Part shown: in pieces, positions 10,400 to 20,529 of the stretch
Numbering within the stretch: position 1 is the stretch's first letter
How the letters are laid out: the number at the start of each line of letters is the position of its first letter
DNA from: Cynocephalus volans
Taxonomy: Eukaryota > Chordata > Mammalia > Dermoptera > Cynocephalidae
Length of the DNA: 64,000 nt
Reading direction: 5' to 3'
Assembly (NCBI RefSeq): GCF_027409185.1
Contig: NC_084463.1
Coordinates: 164,099,869 to 164,163,868, forward strand
Notes under the pieces: model-generated
The model's database searches: none
The model's input: the letters and a program-made list of their open reading frames with translations, nothing else
Told to the model about the DNA's origin: nothing
Made by a program: the position numbers and the translations under genes

Positions 10400-10870
10400 G
10401 GCCCTCCGTGCCCATGACGCGTCCTTGCTGAGGGTCTGAGCACTCCGGGGCTTGCCCTGGGCCGTCGCCCGCCAACCTTCCCGGGTCAGCGGAGGGGCTG
10501 CCATCTCACCACGGGTCTCCATGCGCCCCCGGGCAGAGTATGCAGCTGCCCCTCTGTCCTTCCCTGTGGGCAGCCTCCAGGACAGTCATCCCCAGCTTCC
10601 AGGTCCACCCCTGGAAGGTGGCCCTGGCCTCGCCGCTGGGGTGCCTGTCGGCGTCCTGTACACAGGTGGCTCCCAGGGCTGTGGACACACAGCAGCCTTC
10701 CCTCCCTTCCTAACAGGCCAGGCTGGGCGGTGGGCAGCTGAGGGGCTGCCGTGAGACCTCCCACCTGGACAGCGCTGGCAGGGCCACTGCCTGCAGGGCC
10801 CACGGAGCGTGGCAGCCCGCAAAGCCCAGCCCTGCGTAAGGAGCATCCGGGTCGTGTTTCCGGGAGTCGG
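10400..10870. other. CpG-rich patch
   Basis: By eye about 11 CpG fall within 10405-10525 (gacgcgtcc, gccgtcgcccgcc, gcgcccccggg and others), with more around 10630-10650. This explains long open frames on both strands. It could be a small CpG island, but no exon or promoter element was seen. Confidence 0.4.
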
Positions 10871-10871
10871 G

Positions 10872-10979
10872 CTTCTCCCCTTCCTTTCCTCTCTCCCTCC
10901 TTCCCTTCTTTCCTCCCCCATCTTCCCATCCTCTCCTCCTTCCTTCCTGCCTTCTCCCCTTTCTCTCTTCTCTCCTCCC
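10872..10979 (+). repeat. Polypyrimidine tract (C/T-rich)
   Basis: About 108 bases are almost entirely C and T, with only three or four purines. On the minus strand it reads as a basic, glycine- and glutamate-rich frame that is a composition artefact. Such tracts can form intramolecular triplex DNA. Confidence 0.9.
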
Positions 10980-11811
10980 AGACGGGAGTGAGCCGGGCAT
11001 AAGGGGGCACGGAGGCCAGGAAAGGAGCCTCGGCCCTGGGGATGGAAGCTCACTGCGTACACAGGCTGGCCACCCCTGTTGGGGACATTCAGTGGTGAGA
11101 AAGTTTTCCTCGCCTCGAGCTGAAATCTCACCCACTGGAGCGTCCCTCTGGCCCTGGTCTCCCTCCCTATGACACGAAGCTTGTAAGGTTTGCCCCGCAG
11201 CGTCCCTTCCTTGGCGTTTCCTCCAGCCCCAACACCCCAGGTTCTCTGTGCTTCCCTGTTGTGTCTCTTCAGGCCCCAAAGAGCCCCAGATGCTTGCTGA
11301 CACTGTGAGAAGATCCAGATGTTCTAGAACAGTCGGAAGCCCAGAAGCGCTGCGTGGGGCGGGCACCTGCCTGGCCGGCTGCTGGTTGGCTTTTCGTCTA
11401 GACCCTGGACACCGGACGGGCACAACCTCTTATAAGTTACAGAGAAGCCAGAGGAGCCTCTGGGAGGAGGCTGTGGCTCCCTCCACCTCTGCCACACTCT
11501 TCCCCGGGCACCCAGTTAGTCCCAGATTAAATTCCTACCAAGACTCATCAGTTGAGGAACGTCCCAGGAGAAAAGGGGCTCAGATCCTGGGCAGCAAAAA
11601 CACAAGAAGAAGAAAGGAAACAGGGACACCTGTTTGCTGCAGCTGGCCTCACAGCACGTTCGGTCTAGGAGGGTGCAGACATTCACAGCAGGTGTGGGAA
11701 GCTCAGTGTGACCAGGGCTTTGGTGGGGACATGGCAGGGGCTGTGGGAGTTTGAGGAGGGGCATGAGCAGCCGTGGAGTGACTCCAGTGAGCCCTCTGAG
11801 GAAGGCGAGCC
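10980..11811. other. Unique DNA, no gene seen
   Basis: Open frames reach 168 codons on the plus strand and 237 on the minus strand (10710-11423), overlapping in several registers. None resembles a known protein. Confidence 0.4.
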
Positions 11812-11918
11812 ACAGGCCCTGATGCCCGCCACGCAGAGGGGCAAACTGGGGTTCAGAGAGGTTGGGCTACTTGCCTCAGGGTACACAGCCAGGCCTAGGC
11901 ACTGGGTCTCATAACCCC
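11812..11918 (+). mobile_element. MIR SINE fragment
   Basis: The order 'gaggggcaaactggggttca', 'gagaggttgggctacttgcc' and 'cagggtacacagccagg' is the MIR core. The 5' and 3' ends are missing. Confidence 0.8.
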
Positions 11919-12555
11919 ACAGGTGGCGTCAGCAGCCCATCCTGCCGTGGACAGAGATGGAGCTCCCACCTTACGAATCCGGTGACTCCAGCTGAGCACC
12001 TTCCACATGTCAGACCTGCACAGATGCCCTGAGGGGACAGACTCAGCCTGCGCCCTCTGGGATCCAGTTTACCTAAAAACCACAGTTACCACAGCTGTCA
12101 GAGTCACCCTGACCTTGGGTCTATAGATCCACCTCCGCAAATCAAGTCAAACAAACCAGCTGTTTAATTTAGGCAAAAAGGGGAGCACATCTGAGCTGCT
12201 GGGGGACCCCACCTGACGGTTCCTTTAACAGACGCCACGGGTCGCCGCCTGCCCAGAGGCCTCAGGCAGGGCTCGCTCCTTCAAGACACCTGGCTCCTCT
12301 TGGTCTAGTCACAGTGGAGACACAGAGGAGGGAGCCCAGACACCAACCGCGTGGGGAGGAGGGGGGGTGTCGGACTCTTCCTCTAAGCAGCAGCAGCAGC
12401 GTCCGGAGGGCAGCGGGCGAGGCCCCCACCGTGCTGGGAACAGCTCGGCTGCGGTCCATGGAGACACAGCGGCATCCTGGCCATCTTTCTGGAAGTCACA
12501 CCTGACCATGTCACCAAACTGCTTATACCTCTTTAATGGCTGCAGGTGACCACAA
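11919..12555. other. Unique DNA, no gene seen
   Basis: Includes a short (GCA)n run at about 12387-12401 that gives a glutamine or serine run in some frames. No domain was recognised. Confidence 0.4.
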
Positions 12556-12645
12556 AGTGGTGATTAAACATGATGCTGAGTGAAAGTGACAAGGGACCAC
12601 GTATCATATGTTCCACTCGCATGAAGGTCTAGAACAGGGGAATCC
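12556..12645 (+). mobile_element. L1 fragment
   Basis: The order 'gatgctgagtgaaagtgac' then 'cgtatcatatgttccactcg' and 'atgaaggtctagaacaggg' matches the end region of old L1 copies (AGTGAAATAAGCC ... ATGATTCCACTT ... TGAGGTACCTAGA). Confidence 0.6.
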
Positions 12646-12789
12646 TCACCAGAAACCCAAGTCAACCCGCACCTCCTACCCTCACTGCACACCCTCTCTG
12701 TCCACAAACACGCCGTCCTCCCCGTCCTCCAAGATGCCCACTGCTGCTACCCACACGGCCATCGCCCTAGTCCAAGTGTCGATGTCCCT

Positions 12790-13215
12790 CCCCAGACAAC
12801 AGCATCCCACTCGGCCTCTATGCTTGGCCCTCCGGTCCTGTCTCTGCTCTGCAGCCAGAGCGATTTTGTCAAATGCAAACCTGATCCTGCCAAGCCCTTT
12901 TGTGCCCCTGCTTCTCCTCCAGCCTTTCCTGCAGGCCCTGTCCCTGTCACATGCTCTCCACTCTCCCCAGATCTTGAGCACCGGCCATCTGTGCTTCCTC
13001 CTGCCACGGGGCCTTTGCACATCTTGTTCATTCCCGTGCATCATCAAGAGCTCAGCCTGAGACCCTGACCTCCCTGGGTGGTCAACTCCCTACAGCCCCA
13101 AGTACATCTCCTTTGCAGAGCTCACCACAATTATACCTTACATTTTTTTTTTCTATCTCTCACAAGGACATGAATTCCACAACAGAGATTGCATCTGGTT
13201 TTTTTTGCCACCACA
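12790..13215 (+). mobile_element. L2 LINE fragment
   Basis: The region has the L2 3' layout: a stretch around 'ccagagcgattttgtcaaat', then 'gcctttgcacatcttgttca', then 'tctctcacaaggacatgaattcc' and 'gcatctggtt' (from the 'gagggcagggactgtgtctg' part). It is diverged and interrupted by a poly-T/C run at 13143-13153. Confidence 0.65.
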
Positions 13216-13604
13216 CCCTGGGCTACCCAGCATAGCATCTGCGTGGAGACGGCCACCAACCAGCACTCTCTGAAAGAGGGGAGAAATTTGTCTGCACCTA
13301 AACCCCGAGCCCGCTGCTTCCTTGGCCATGGCACTCCTGGCTAGGCGAACATGGGCAGGACACCTCCCCAACTGCGACCTCGTCTTCCCGTTGGTGAACT
13401 GCAGGATTGCAGCCAGATGGTCTCTGGTCTCCCTGCAAGATCTAAAATTCCCCAGCACTTCCCTGATGTCTTCTTGTGCCTGGTGTGGCTGATGGAAGGT
13501 TGAAGCCCATTAGATTAGAGTCTCATTTCCTCGAACGTGACCTGCTTCCACCCTTGGAAGCGTTTAGGCATTTCTAGCCATACTGTCTTGAGATCTCACC
13601 CAAA

Positions 13605-13912
13605 TAAATCTTTAATGTGGGGTTGGGGGGAATGAGGAGATGTAGGTCACAGGCTACAAAGCTGCAGTTATGTAGGATAAATAAATCTAGAGACCTAAAG
13701 CACAGCATGAGAACTATAGTTAATAATCTTGTATTGATGAATGGAGATTTTCTAAGAGTAGATTTTAGATGCTTTCATCACACATGAAAGTAACTATGTG
13801 AAATGAGGGAGATGTTACTTTGCTTACCTGGAGGAATCATGTCACTGTGTGTATTATTTTGAACTTCATATCGCACACCTTGAATGCATACAATAAACGC
13901 ATTTTCCTCTTT
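13605..13912 (+). mobile_element. L1MA/L1MB 3' UTR fragment
   Basis: The blocks 'atgagaactatagttaataa', 'gattttctaagagtagattt' and 'cgcacaccttgaatgcatac' with terminal 'aataaa' match the 3' UTR of L1MA/L1MB elements. It ends near 13912. Confidence 0.8.
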
Positions 13913-15089
13913 AATGTGAATCATCTTTCAGTTTCCTTTCAGAATCTTTTCCCCTTTCCACAGCTGTCCAGCTGCAATCCAAGACTCACGTCTCACCCCC
14001 ACTTGGGAAAGTGTCTTCCTGATTTCCTCCATCCTTACCTCTTCTGTTTGCTCGTTTAATTCCTTTGGAAGTTCCTTGAGCAGATGTTGGAACATCTGGC
14101 TCTACCTCTTGGTCCTTCCACTCTGGATTCTGGGAGAATTCCCCAGCTTGGAACTCCAGCCCACGAACTGTCCTTCGGTTCTGTCCATGACGCTCTTGAA
14201 CGCACACGTTGACGGTTCCTTTTTTCTTTTTGACAATCAAACATTTAATCAAATCAATCTGCTCTCTAATCGCTTCTTTTTAAAATGTCTTCCTGCATGG
14301 TCTGAAGATAATAACACTTACGTGTGCATATATTTAAAATCCTCTTCTGCTGGCTCTGTTCACTTGACTTCCACAGGCGTCACATTTTTCTGTTTGCTGG
14401 GTCCGGTGTTCTCGTTAATCAAATGCCTGGGGGTCTGGTTGCCCGGTCAGTGTGAGGCTGGGACCAACTGACCCTTTGCCCCCTGGAGTCATGAAGCCTG
14501 CGCCCCACTGTGGTGCTGGGACAGGGACCCAGCACTTGCACTTGACTTCACGGATATTGGTGGAGCAGATGTCCCTGCTGCTTACTGCCTGAGGACAGCC
14601 AGAATGCTGGGGATGGGACACACTTCGTCCTGCTGCTCAGACCCCGGGCTCTGGCGTTGGCTTCCTGTCCCCATGGAAATCTGCAAATGCTTGTGGGCTG
14701 TGGCTTTCCTAGAGCTGTTCCTGGCTACTTCCCGCCCTTCAGGAATCCCTGATGTTTCTAATGCACTTTCTTGTGACTCATCCACACATTTCTTTGGACG
14801 TCTTGTGGGACTTTGTGAGGACGGTAGCCATCTGCCATCTTGATCAGATCTTTCCAGAAGAATTGGTGAGAACCCATTAGAAAAGGACCCTACCTCTCCA
14901 CCCCCCCAACGCACACACTGGAGGGTCACTTTGGGCTATGTGCACGGTAGCCAGGGATGGGGAGTTCCCATGGCTTCTGAGTCCTTCCAGTGGAAGGACT
15001 GCAGCACGGTTAACTCATTTACAACAGGACTTCCTAATGGCCGTTGTTCCTAATCTCAACAGAATTTAAGAAGTTCAGGTAAGCCACTA
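13913..15089. other. Unique or unrecognised DNA
   Basis: A T-rich part (13913-14420) is followed by more ordinary sequence. A 131-codon frame at 14076-14471 begins with a hydrophobic run but has no family resemblance and no conserved context. A small perfect palindrome lies at 14980-15000: 9-bp arms AGTCCTTCC and GGAAGGACT around AGT. Confidence 0.4.
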
Positions 15090-15351
15090 GATCACAAGTG
15101 ATGGCCGTGGGACCCAAATCCAGGTCTTCTGTTTCAAAACCCTCAGCTTCTCCCCCACACCAGGATGCCCACGATCTATCAGGACTCCATTATTAGCATA
15201 ACCCACCACCTCCTGATTCTAGAACATTCCCATTCCAATCCCACCCTCCATGACTCTGCCTCTTTGGAATCAAAGGCTGACCTGCTCTGCTGACAGGTCA
15301 CCAGGAGCCTGGAAGAATCCTCTCTGCAGCCCACTCTCTGAGGCTGGTGAA

Positions 15352-15490
15352 CAGGTTACCTGACCTCACCATGCCTCAGTTTCCTGACCTGCAAAAGAGG
15401 GTCACGGCCCACTTCACCAAGTCATTGTGAGGACAAATGAGTCAACAGACATAAGAGATCAGCATACAGGAGGAGAATAATAAATGTGTG
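15352..15490 (-). mobile_element. MIR SINE fragment
   Basis: Reversed MIR: 'tgcctcagtttcctgacctg', then 'tcattgtgaggacaaatgag', then an A-rich end. The block order is clear and the ends are ragged. Confidence 0.8.
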
Positions 15491-15689
15491 TTCACTGTCC
15501 CACTTCCCTCAAAGCCGTAGTTAAAGGCACTGCAGCTCTTGGGCCACATTCAAGAGCCCCCGTTTCAAGTTGACCCAGAGAGGAGGCAAAATCGACAGCC
15601 CCAGCCTACAGCCCAGACAGGCGGATGGCAGGAGCCACCCTTGTTGCAGGTTTGGGTCTCAGTGGAACAGGAGGACTCCTCCCCAGAAT

Positions 15690-16110
15690 GCCCATGGGTG
15701 ACAGCTGTGTGGTTTGTGTGAGATCTACCCCACCCTGAGTCCCAGAACTGGGCTCCGATTGGTCTAAGCCAGTCATGATAATCTCTACCCTCTTGCCAGT
15801 GACATCTTTAGGGATGAGAAATAACTCAGCTAATCAGCACACAGCATTTCCCTGGCCACAGTGATTGGGCCAGGGTGGTCCAAGCAGAGCAAAATTCAAG
15901 ACTTCTGTTCAATTAATCCCTCTCTCCTGCTCTGACCAGTGAGGGATGCAGCTGCAAAGCCCGGAACTTCTGCAGCTACTTTGTTGCCATCAGACAACCC
16001 TGCCTGATGACGGCACCAACACAAAGAGGCAGGCGGAGCAAGAGAATTGCTCAGCTGTGAAGCCAGAGCCCCAGTTAATCAGCACCTGAAGCCCACCTGC
16101 CACCAAACTT
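15690..16110 (+). mobile_element. Probable old ERVL-class LTR fragment
   Basis: The pair 'gattggtctaagccagtcat' and 'cacagtgattgggccagg', followed by 'ccctgcctgatgacggcacc' and 'acacaaagaggcaggcgg', resembles a common diverged mammalian LTR whose 5' half carries CCAAT-like motifs. No target duplication was found. The family name is uncertain. Confidence 0.45.
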
Positions 16111-16371
16111 TCCAGCTGGGGAGCCACTGGGGCATGGGTTTTCTGCCTCCCACAACAAAAGAGCCCAAACTGATAGAGAACCCCAGGGTAGGTTTGCTGC
16201 CGGTGTCACTACCAATTCAAGAGCTGGGCCTGGTGATGCATTATAGCTGAGCCCTGTTTACTCAGCATCCCAAGATTTGATCTCGGAAACCCTTTTTCTT
16301 CTGAGTCTGTCATATGGCCTGAACCAATCAATGGCTTCTCAGTGGTTTTCCATAAACTATAGCCGAGTAGA

Positions 16372-16475
16372 AAACCAGGGCCTCGAAAGGAGAATGGACT
16401 TGTCCAAGGTCACCCAGATTGTTAGTATCGAATCCAGGACTGAAGCCCAGGCCTTCTGGACTCCAGGCCGTATGG
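16372..16475 (+). mobile_element. MIR SINE fragment
   Basis: 'tccaaggtcacccagattgt' followed by 'atcgaatccaggactgaagc' and 'ccaggccttctggactcc' is the 3' half of the MIR core. Confidence 0.75.
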
Positions 16476-17002
16476 CATTCCTGAACAAAAATCTAGCCAG
16501 CTGGCCCTCCCAGCCTGGCCAACTGAACTAGCTGCTAAATTGATACTCTGCAAAACATGCATGTTTCCAATTGCAGAGCGCTGCTGTGACTTTGAAGCAG
16601 CGTGCAGCCTGCCCCTGATGTGGTGAAGCACAGAGGTGGCTGGCTTGGTATGGAGAGGGATCTTAGAAAACGCCCCGCAGAAGCCCCGGGGCACCCACAG
16701 GCTGGAAGGAGATCAGACAGCAGCCTCTCTCCCGAGGCCACAGGCAGCTAGCTCCCACTTTAAAGGACCCTGTATCAATTTCACTTTTTTTCCCTCCTTG
16801 GTGCCTCCCTAATGAGATGGTGCTAGAGTTGAAAATAAATAGTCGTGTGGCTGGGCAAATAGATAAATAGATAAATAAAGCATGGGTTTCTTCCAGGAAC
16901 GCTGGCCCTCTTTCCCTCCCAGGGGTTGGAGGAGGTGTGGGTTTCTCAGGATGGCCGCTGATCTTCTTGCTAAGGCAGTGGGGCTGGGGCCGGTGACAAC
17001 CC
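16476..17002. other. Unique DNA, short ATAG repeat
   Basis: No gene was recognised. A short (ATAGATAA)n run lies at about 16857-16878. Confidence 0.4.
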
Positions 17003-17225
17003 AGCTACTGGCCACCATTTCCTGAGCACTTAGCGGACGCCGGGCCTGTGCTTGGCTTGACATCTCTCATTCGGTCTTTGCGGTAACTCATGAAATAAGC
17101 AGGCTTCACATCCCCATGTTCAGATAAGGCAGCGAAGACAGAAAAAGCAAAGTGATTTGGGCAAGGTCACAGCTAGCGAGTGACAGAGCTGAGATCCGAG
17201 ATCAGGTCTGTCTGCATCCAAGGAC
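17003..17225 (+). mobile_element. MIR SINE, nearly full length
   Basis: Runs from 'atttcctgagcacttagcgg' through 'ccatgttcagataaggcagc' and 'ggtcacagctagcgagtgac' to 'gatcaggtctgtctgcatcc'. These cover the head, core and tail of MIR in order. Confidence 0.85.
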
Positions 17226-17229
17226 AGGC

Positions 17230-17385
17230 ATTGCTACTATCATGGAAGCCTCAAGGAGTTCACAGTCCACTTGGGACAAACTACTCACTCAGGAAATGAC
17301 AGTAAAAAACCCAAGATGGAGAATTCCCATCCCTGTGAGGTGTGCTGGAAGGTAAGGACTTGAGAGGTGGGAAGGCAGGGGCTGG
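17230..17385 (+). mobile_element. Old LINE-like repeat (L2/L3-type), fragment
   Basis: 'agcctcaaggagttcacagtc' followed by a diverged 'aggaaatgacagtaaaa' run and 'gtgaggtgtgctggaaggta' resembles a common mammalian repeat that opens with 'ggagcttacagtctagtggg'. The same opening appears near 20150, 44820 and 55670. The family is not certain. Confidence 0.4.
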
Positions 17386-17930
17386 GTGGCTGAGGGGAGC
17401 TGGCCTTGGAGGAGGGGCTGCCTCCCGAGACCGACTAGGTCCTGGGAAGCACAGAGAGAAAGGCGCCTTAGAGGGCCACAGCTGGGCCTGCCCACCGGGC
17501 CTGCCCTCTGCCATCATGCCTGGCCACCCGGTCCCCACGCTTATCTCCACAGTCCTCTCCCCTCTCAGGAGGTAGGAGCTATTCTTGAGCATGTCCTGTG
17601 ACATGCTTCCAGCAGCTGCCCCATCAGTCAGCATTGCAGCTGGCATTCTGCGGAGCACAAGGGTGACTGTGCAGGCTGTTAGCAAACGCCCCTCCGTCCA
17701 CAGTGGCTGGCAAGTAGTGCTCCCCGGGGAGTCCCCAAACTCTCTGCCATGATCCCGCAACTGAAGGGTTAGCACCTGGCACAGGGCAGTGGGGACTCCA
17801 CAACCCACCTGGGGGTCTGGTTGGTCGTGCCCTGCCTGTTAAATATTTTGAAACTCATCCTTGATTAGAATGGATGGGTCCCTGCTAGGGTCTACCAGAT
17901 GCTCTGTGACTCAGCCTCCTGGAAACTCTC
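17386..17930. other. Unique GC-rich DNA, no gene seen
   Basis: Open on several frames (up to 175 codons on the minus strand) with no resemblance to a known protein. Confidence 0.4.
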
Positions 17931-17934
17931 CACC

Positions 17935-18345
17935 CTGCCCCACTCCAGCCTAGGGCTTCCTGCTATTCCTTGAGAATGCCAAGCATAATCCTGCCCCAGG
18001 ACATTCGCACCTACAGTTCCTGATGCCAGAACAGACCTCCTTCCAGCTCCCCTCAGGTCTCTGTTCTGCATCGCCCAATGTCGGGGAGTCGGGGAGTTCC
18101 CTGCTGACCTGTATCAAAGGGCAGCCCCAGCCCCCACCCCCAGCACTCCCTACTTCTACCCTGTTTTGTTTCTTCCCAACTTCTCTGCACTCAGGCTTGC
18201 ACGATCTACTTAGTGGGTTACTTCCGTGGTATCCTCTCTCCAGCTACAAGAGCCCCATGCAGGCCACGCCTCGTTCTCTGCCATTCCCCATGCCTAGAAA
18301 AGTGCCTGGCACATGCAAAGCAGAGATGTTGAGCTGAATGAGTGA
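17935..18345 (+). mobile_element. L2 LINE 3' region
   Basis: The layout is that of L2: 'agaacagacctccttccag', 'ctcaggtctctgttctgc', a C-rich part, then 'agaaaagtgcctggcacatg' near the 3' end. Short AATG repeats follow (18335-18372), as is usual after L2 tails. Confidence 0.65.
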
Positions 18346-18372
18346 ATGAATGAGCAAGCGAATGAATGAATG
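18335..18372 (+). repeat. (AATG)n short tandem repeat
   Basis: Repeated GAATGA and AATG units with a few changes, grown from the L2 terminus. Confidence 0.8.
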
Positions 18373-18985
18373 TACATTTCAACCTGCATGTCCTGATCTC
18401 TACTATGTGCAAAGCTCAGCACTCCAGGCTGTGGGGCAGCCAGGCAGGACGGGCCCCTGCACTTCACAAGCTCATGGGGAGCACTGGGATTGAGACAGAA
18501 ATGGCAGAGAGGGAGAGCTGAGGGGCCCACGTGGGCACACGCCGCCGTGTGGGAGGGAAGAGGCCTGAACAGGTGCAGGTGCAGAGATCCCGGGGAGGGC
18601 GGGGCCGGAGTGAGGGAGGCCTCTGTGTTCCGACTTCCAGAAAAGGAGGGGAGACTCCCGGCTCCCCCAGTGCCCCTCAGAGGGATGCCCAGTGTGCGAT
18701 GGTCATTGTCTGTTAGAAATGGGCTCCTGAGCATTTATTCAATGAGCTTCTGCACATTTATCTGATGCAGGGAGATCAAATTTTCTTGAAAAAAATTCAA
18801 AGTACAATTGCGTTCCTTTTTAAATTTAAAAACACCCCCAAATATTTCTGATACAGGTAATGTACATTTGCTTTTTGGAAGTTTTCTGCACTTTCTAAGT
18901 TTTTCATAAAATTGTAGTCAGAGAAAAAACAAACACAGGAATTGCTGTTAAATGTTTTTAAAATAAAAACAAGACAGAAAGAAAT
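18373..18985. other. Unique DNA, A/T-rich toward the right
   Basis: No gene was recognised. The right part from about 18770 is A/T-rich and may belong to the LINE tail that follows. Confidence 0.35.
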
Positions 18986-18989
18986 GGCC

Positions 18990-19345
18990 ACTTGTGTTAA
19001 ATTCATATAATGAAATATCATGCAGTCTTTAAAATTATATTTATAAAGTGATTTTAATGGCATGGAAAATACTTATGTACGTGGAGAAAAAGCTGGATAC
19101 TGACTTGCATGCTTTCGGCGACATAAAAGTGCATGTACATACGTACGCATGCACGGGTGTGTGTGCACACACATATATATGCACATGTGAGTGCACACAC
19201 ACAGGTATGCACATACACACACCGTCTGGCAGGGAAAATGCCAACAGATAGTGGTGATCGCTGGGGCGTGGCATTAAGCATTCTTTTCCTTTAAAGTTTT
19301 CTATATTTTCCACTTTTCTAATTATTTTAAATTTTATAATTGGAA
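18990..19345 (+). mobile_element. Old LINE tail with embedded dinucleotide tract
   Basis: 'atggcatggaaaatacttat', 'gtggagaaaaagctggatac' and the end 'gttttctatattttccactt' match the ancient LINE 3' UTR also seen at 2006-2908 and 40395-40540. A long alternating purine-pyrimidine tract (19129-19222) replaces the middle. Confidence 0.55.
19129..19222. repeat. Alternating purine-pyrimidine tract (TG/CA/TA/CG mix)
   Basis: About 94 bases alternate purine and pyrimidine with few breaks, mixing TGCA, TACG, GTGTGT, CACACA and ATATAT. Such DNA favours the Z form. Confidence 0.85.
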
Positions 19346-19990
19346 AATATTTTTATTTCAAATAAGGGTTGAAGTTCAGGTATCAGAGGGGCAAGCGTCC
19401 ACAGTGTGTCTTGTTTATTAGTCCAACTACTGGCCAGTCCTTGGACGGAATGTGTAGGTGCCCAAAGAGGTCTGCAACATACCGTCTGACCTAATAATCC
19501 CCTTCCTAAGAAGACACCCTGAAAAAATAACCCAACAGAAAACAAAAGCTGTTCCATCTGTTAATGTGTAAATTGCAGAGCTGTTGATAAATTAGTGGGA
19601 GGAAAACAGAACCGACCCGACATCCAAGGACCGAGTATCATTTGGAAGAGTTACGGCTCATTCATTCAGAAGATGATTACAAAGTAGAAGCTGGAAAAGA
19701 GAGAGAGAGAGAGAGAGAGAAAGGCCACAACGATTACAATAATTTCTTGAACGGAGAGAACGGAACTGAGGCCACCAGAGGTGGCAAAGCAGAAGAGGGA
19801 GGGGGGACTAGGGAGAAATTGGTAATGGGCCACAAAAAATGTTCACATTGTGTAGTGATAAAATAAAAATAAATGATTACAAATGTGGCCGTCACAAAGC
19901 ATCATTCGGGAGACATTCTAGAAACAGGAAAAACATTTTGTGTTAAAGGTGAAATAAACCAAGTGAGAATATGTGGGTGGGCCCCAAACC
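19346..19990. other. Unique A-rich DNA with GA microsatellite
   Basis: Apart from the (GA)n run at 19697-19723, no repeat or gene was recognised. Confidence 0.4.
19697..19723 (+). repeat. (GA)n microsatellite
   Basis: About 12 uninterrupted GA units. It gives an alternating charged frame that is a composition artefact. Confidence 0.95.
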
Positions 19991-20119
19991 CAGGCAAGGC
20001 CAAGACACGAGCGTGTGGACCAGCAGCCGAGCGTGGATTCACTCACTGAGCGTCCAGCAGCCAAGGAGCGCGGCTTACGGGCATCTCTGATGTCCGAGCG
20101 TGCTCAAGGCACAGAGAAG

Positions 20120-20330
20120 ACAGCAGCGGACAGGACAGACAGGCTCCTGCCCCCCTGGAGTTCATATTCTAATGAGAGTTGGAGAGTAGACAGATGGTGA
20201 GTAAATTCACAGAAAGTCAGGAGGTGGGAAGAGCCGAGGAGAAAACTGAGGTGGCGTGAGGAGAGTGGCAGAGGGGCCACAGGCTGCACTTTTCCTGGGG
20301 CTGCTCGCTGGCCAGTGCAGGAGAAGCAGG
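20120..20330 (+). mobile_element. Old LINE-like repeat (L2/L3-type), fragment
   Basis: 'cctggagttcatattctaat' followed by 'gagagttggagagtagacag' and a 'taaattcacagaaagtcag' run has the order of a common old repeat (gagcttacattctag ... agacagacaataaacaaata ... gtcaggtg). Strongly diverged. Confidence 0.45.
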
Positions 20331-20339
20331 AGAGAACTC

Positions 20340-20525
20340 CAAGACCTCGGAGGTGGTGGAGCCATGGGACAGAAGATGCCTGGGTCCCTGAATCACCACC
20401 TGGAAGTGAGCCACTCACCAATCAGAATCACCCATGTGAACTTTATGTGAATAAGAAATACATTTCTGTTGTGTCAAGCCATTATATATTTGAGGGATTA
20501 TTTGGTACAGCAGCTAACCTGCCTG
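20340..20525 (+). mobile_element. Old LTR 3' end (ERVL/MaLR type)
   Basis: 'actttatgtgaataagaaat', 'ttctgttgtgtcaagccatt' and 'ttatttggtacagcagctaa' follow the 3' end of old mammalian LTRs, where 'AATAAA...TTCTGTTGTTTAAGCCA...TTGTTACAGCAGC' is typical. The 5' boundary is unclear. Confidence 0.55.
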
Positions 20526-20529
20526 AGAG

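Noticed and set aside
10710..11423. Minus-strand open frame of 237 codons rich in basic and glutamate residues
   Set aside because: The charged part is the reverse strand of the polypyrimidine tract, and the rest is GC-rich sequence with no family match.
14076..14471. 131-codon frame with a hydrophobic N-terminus, resembling a secreted protein
   Set aside because: The hydrophobic run comes from T-rich DNA. No family match, and no supporting exon structure around it.
18335..18372. A CRISPR-like or structured tandem array
   Set aside because: Ordinary (AATG)n microsatellite following an L2 end. Nothing in the window has repeat-spacer structure.
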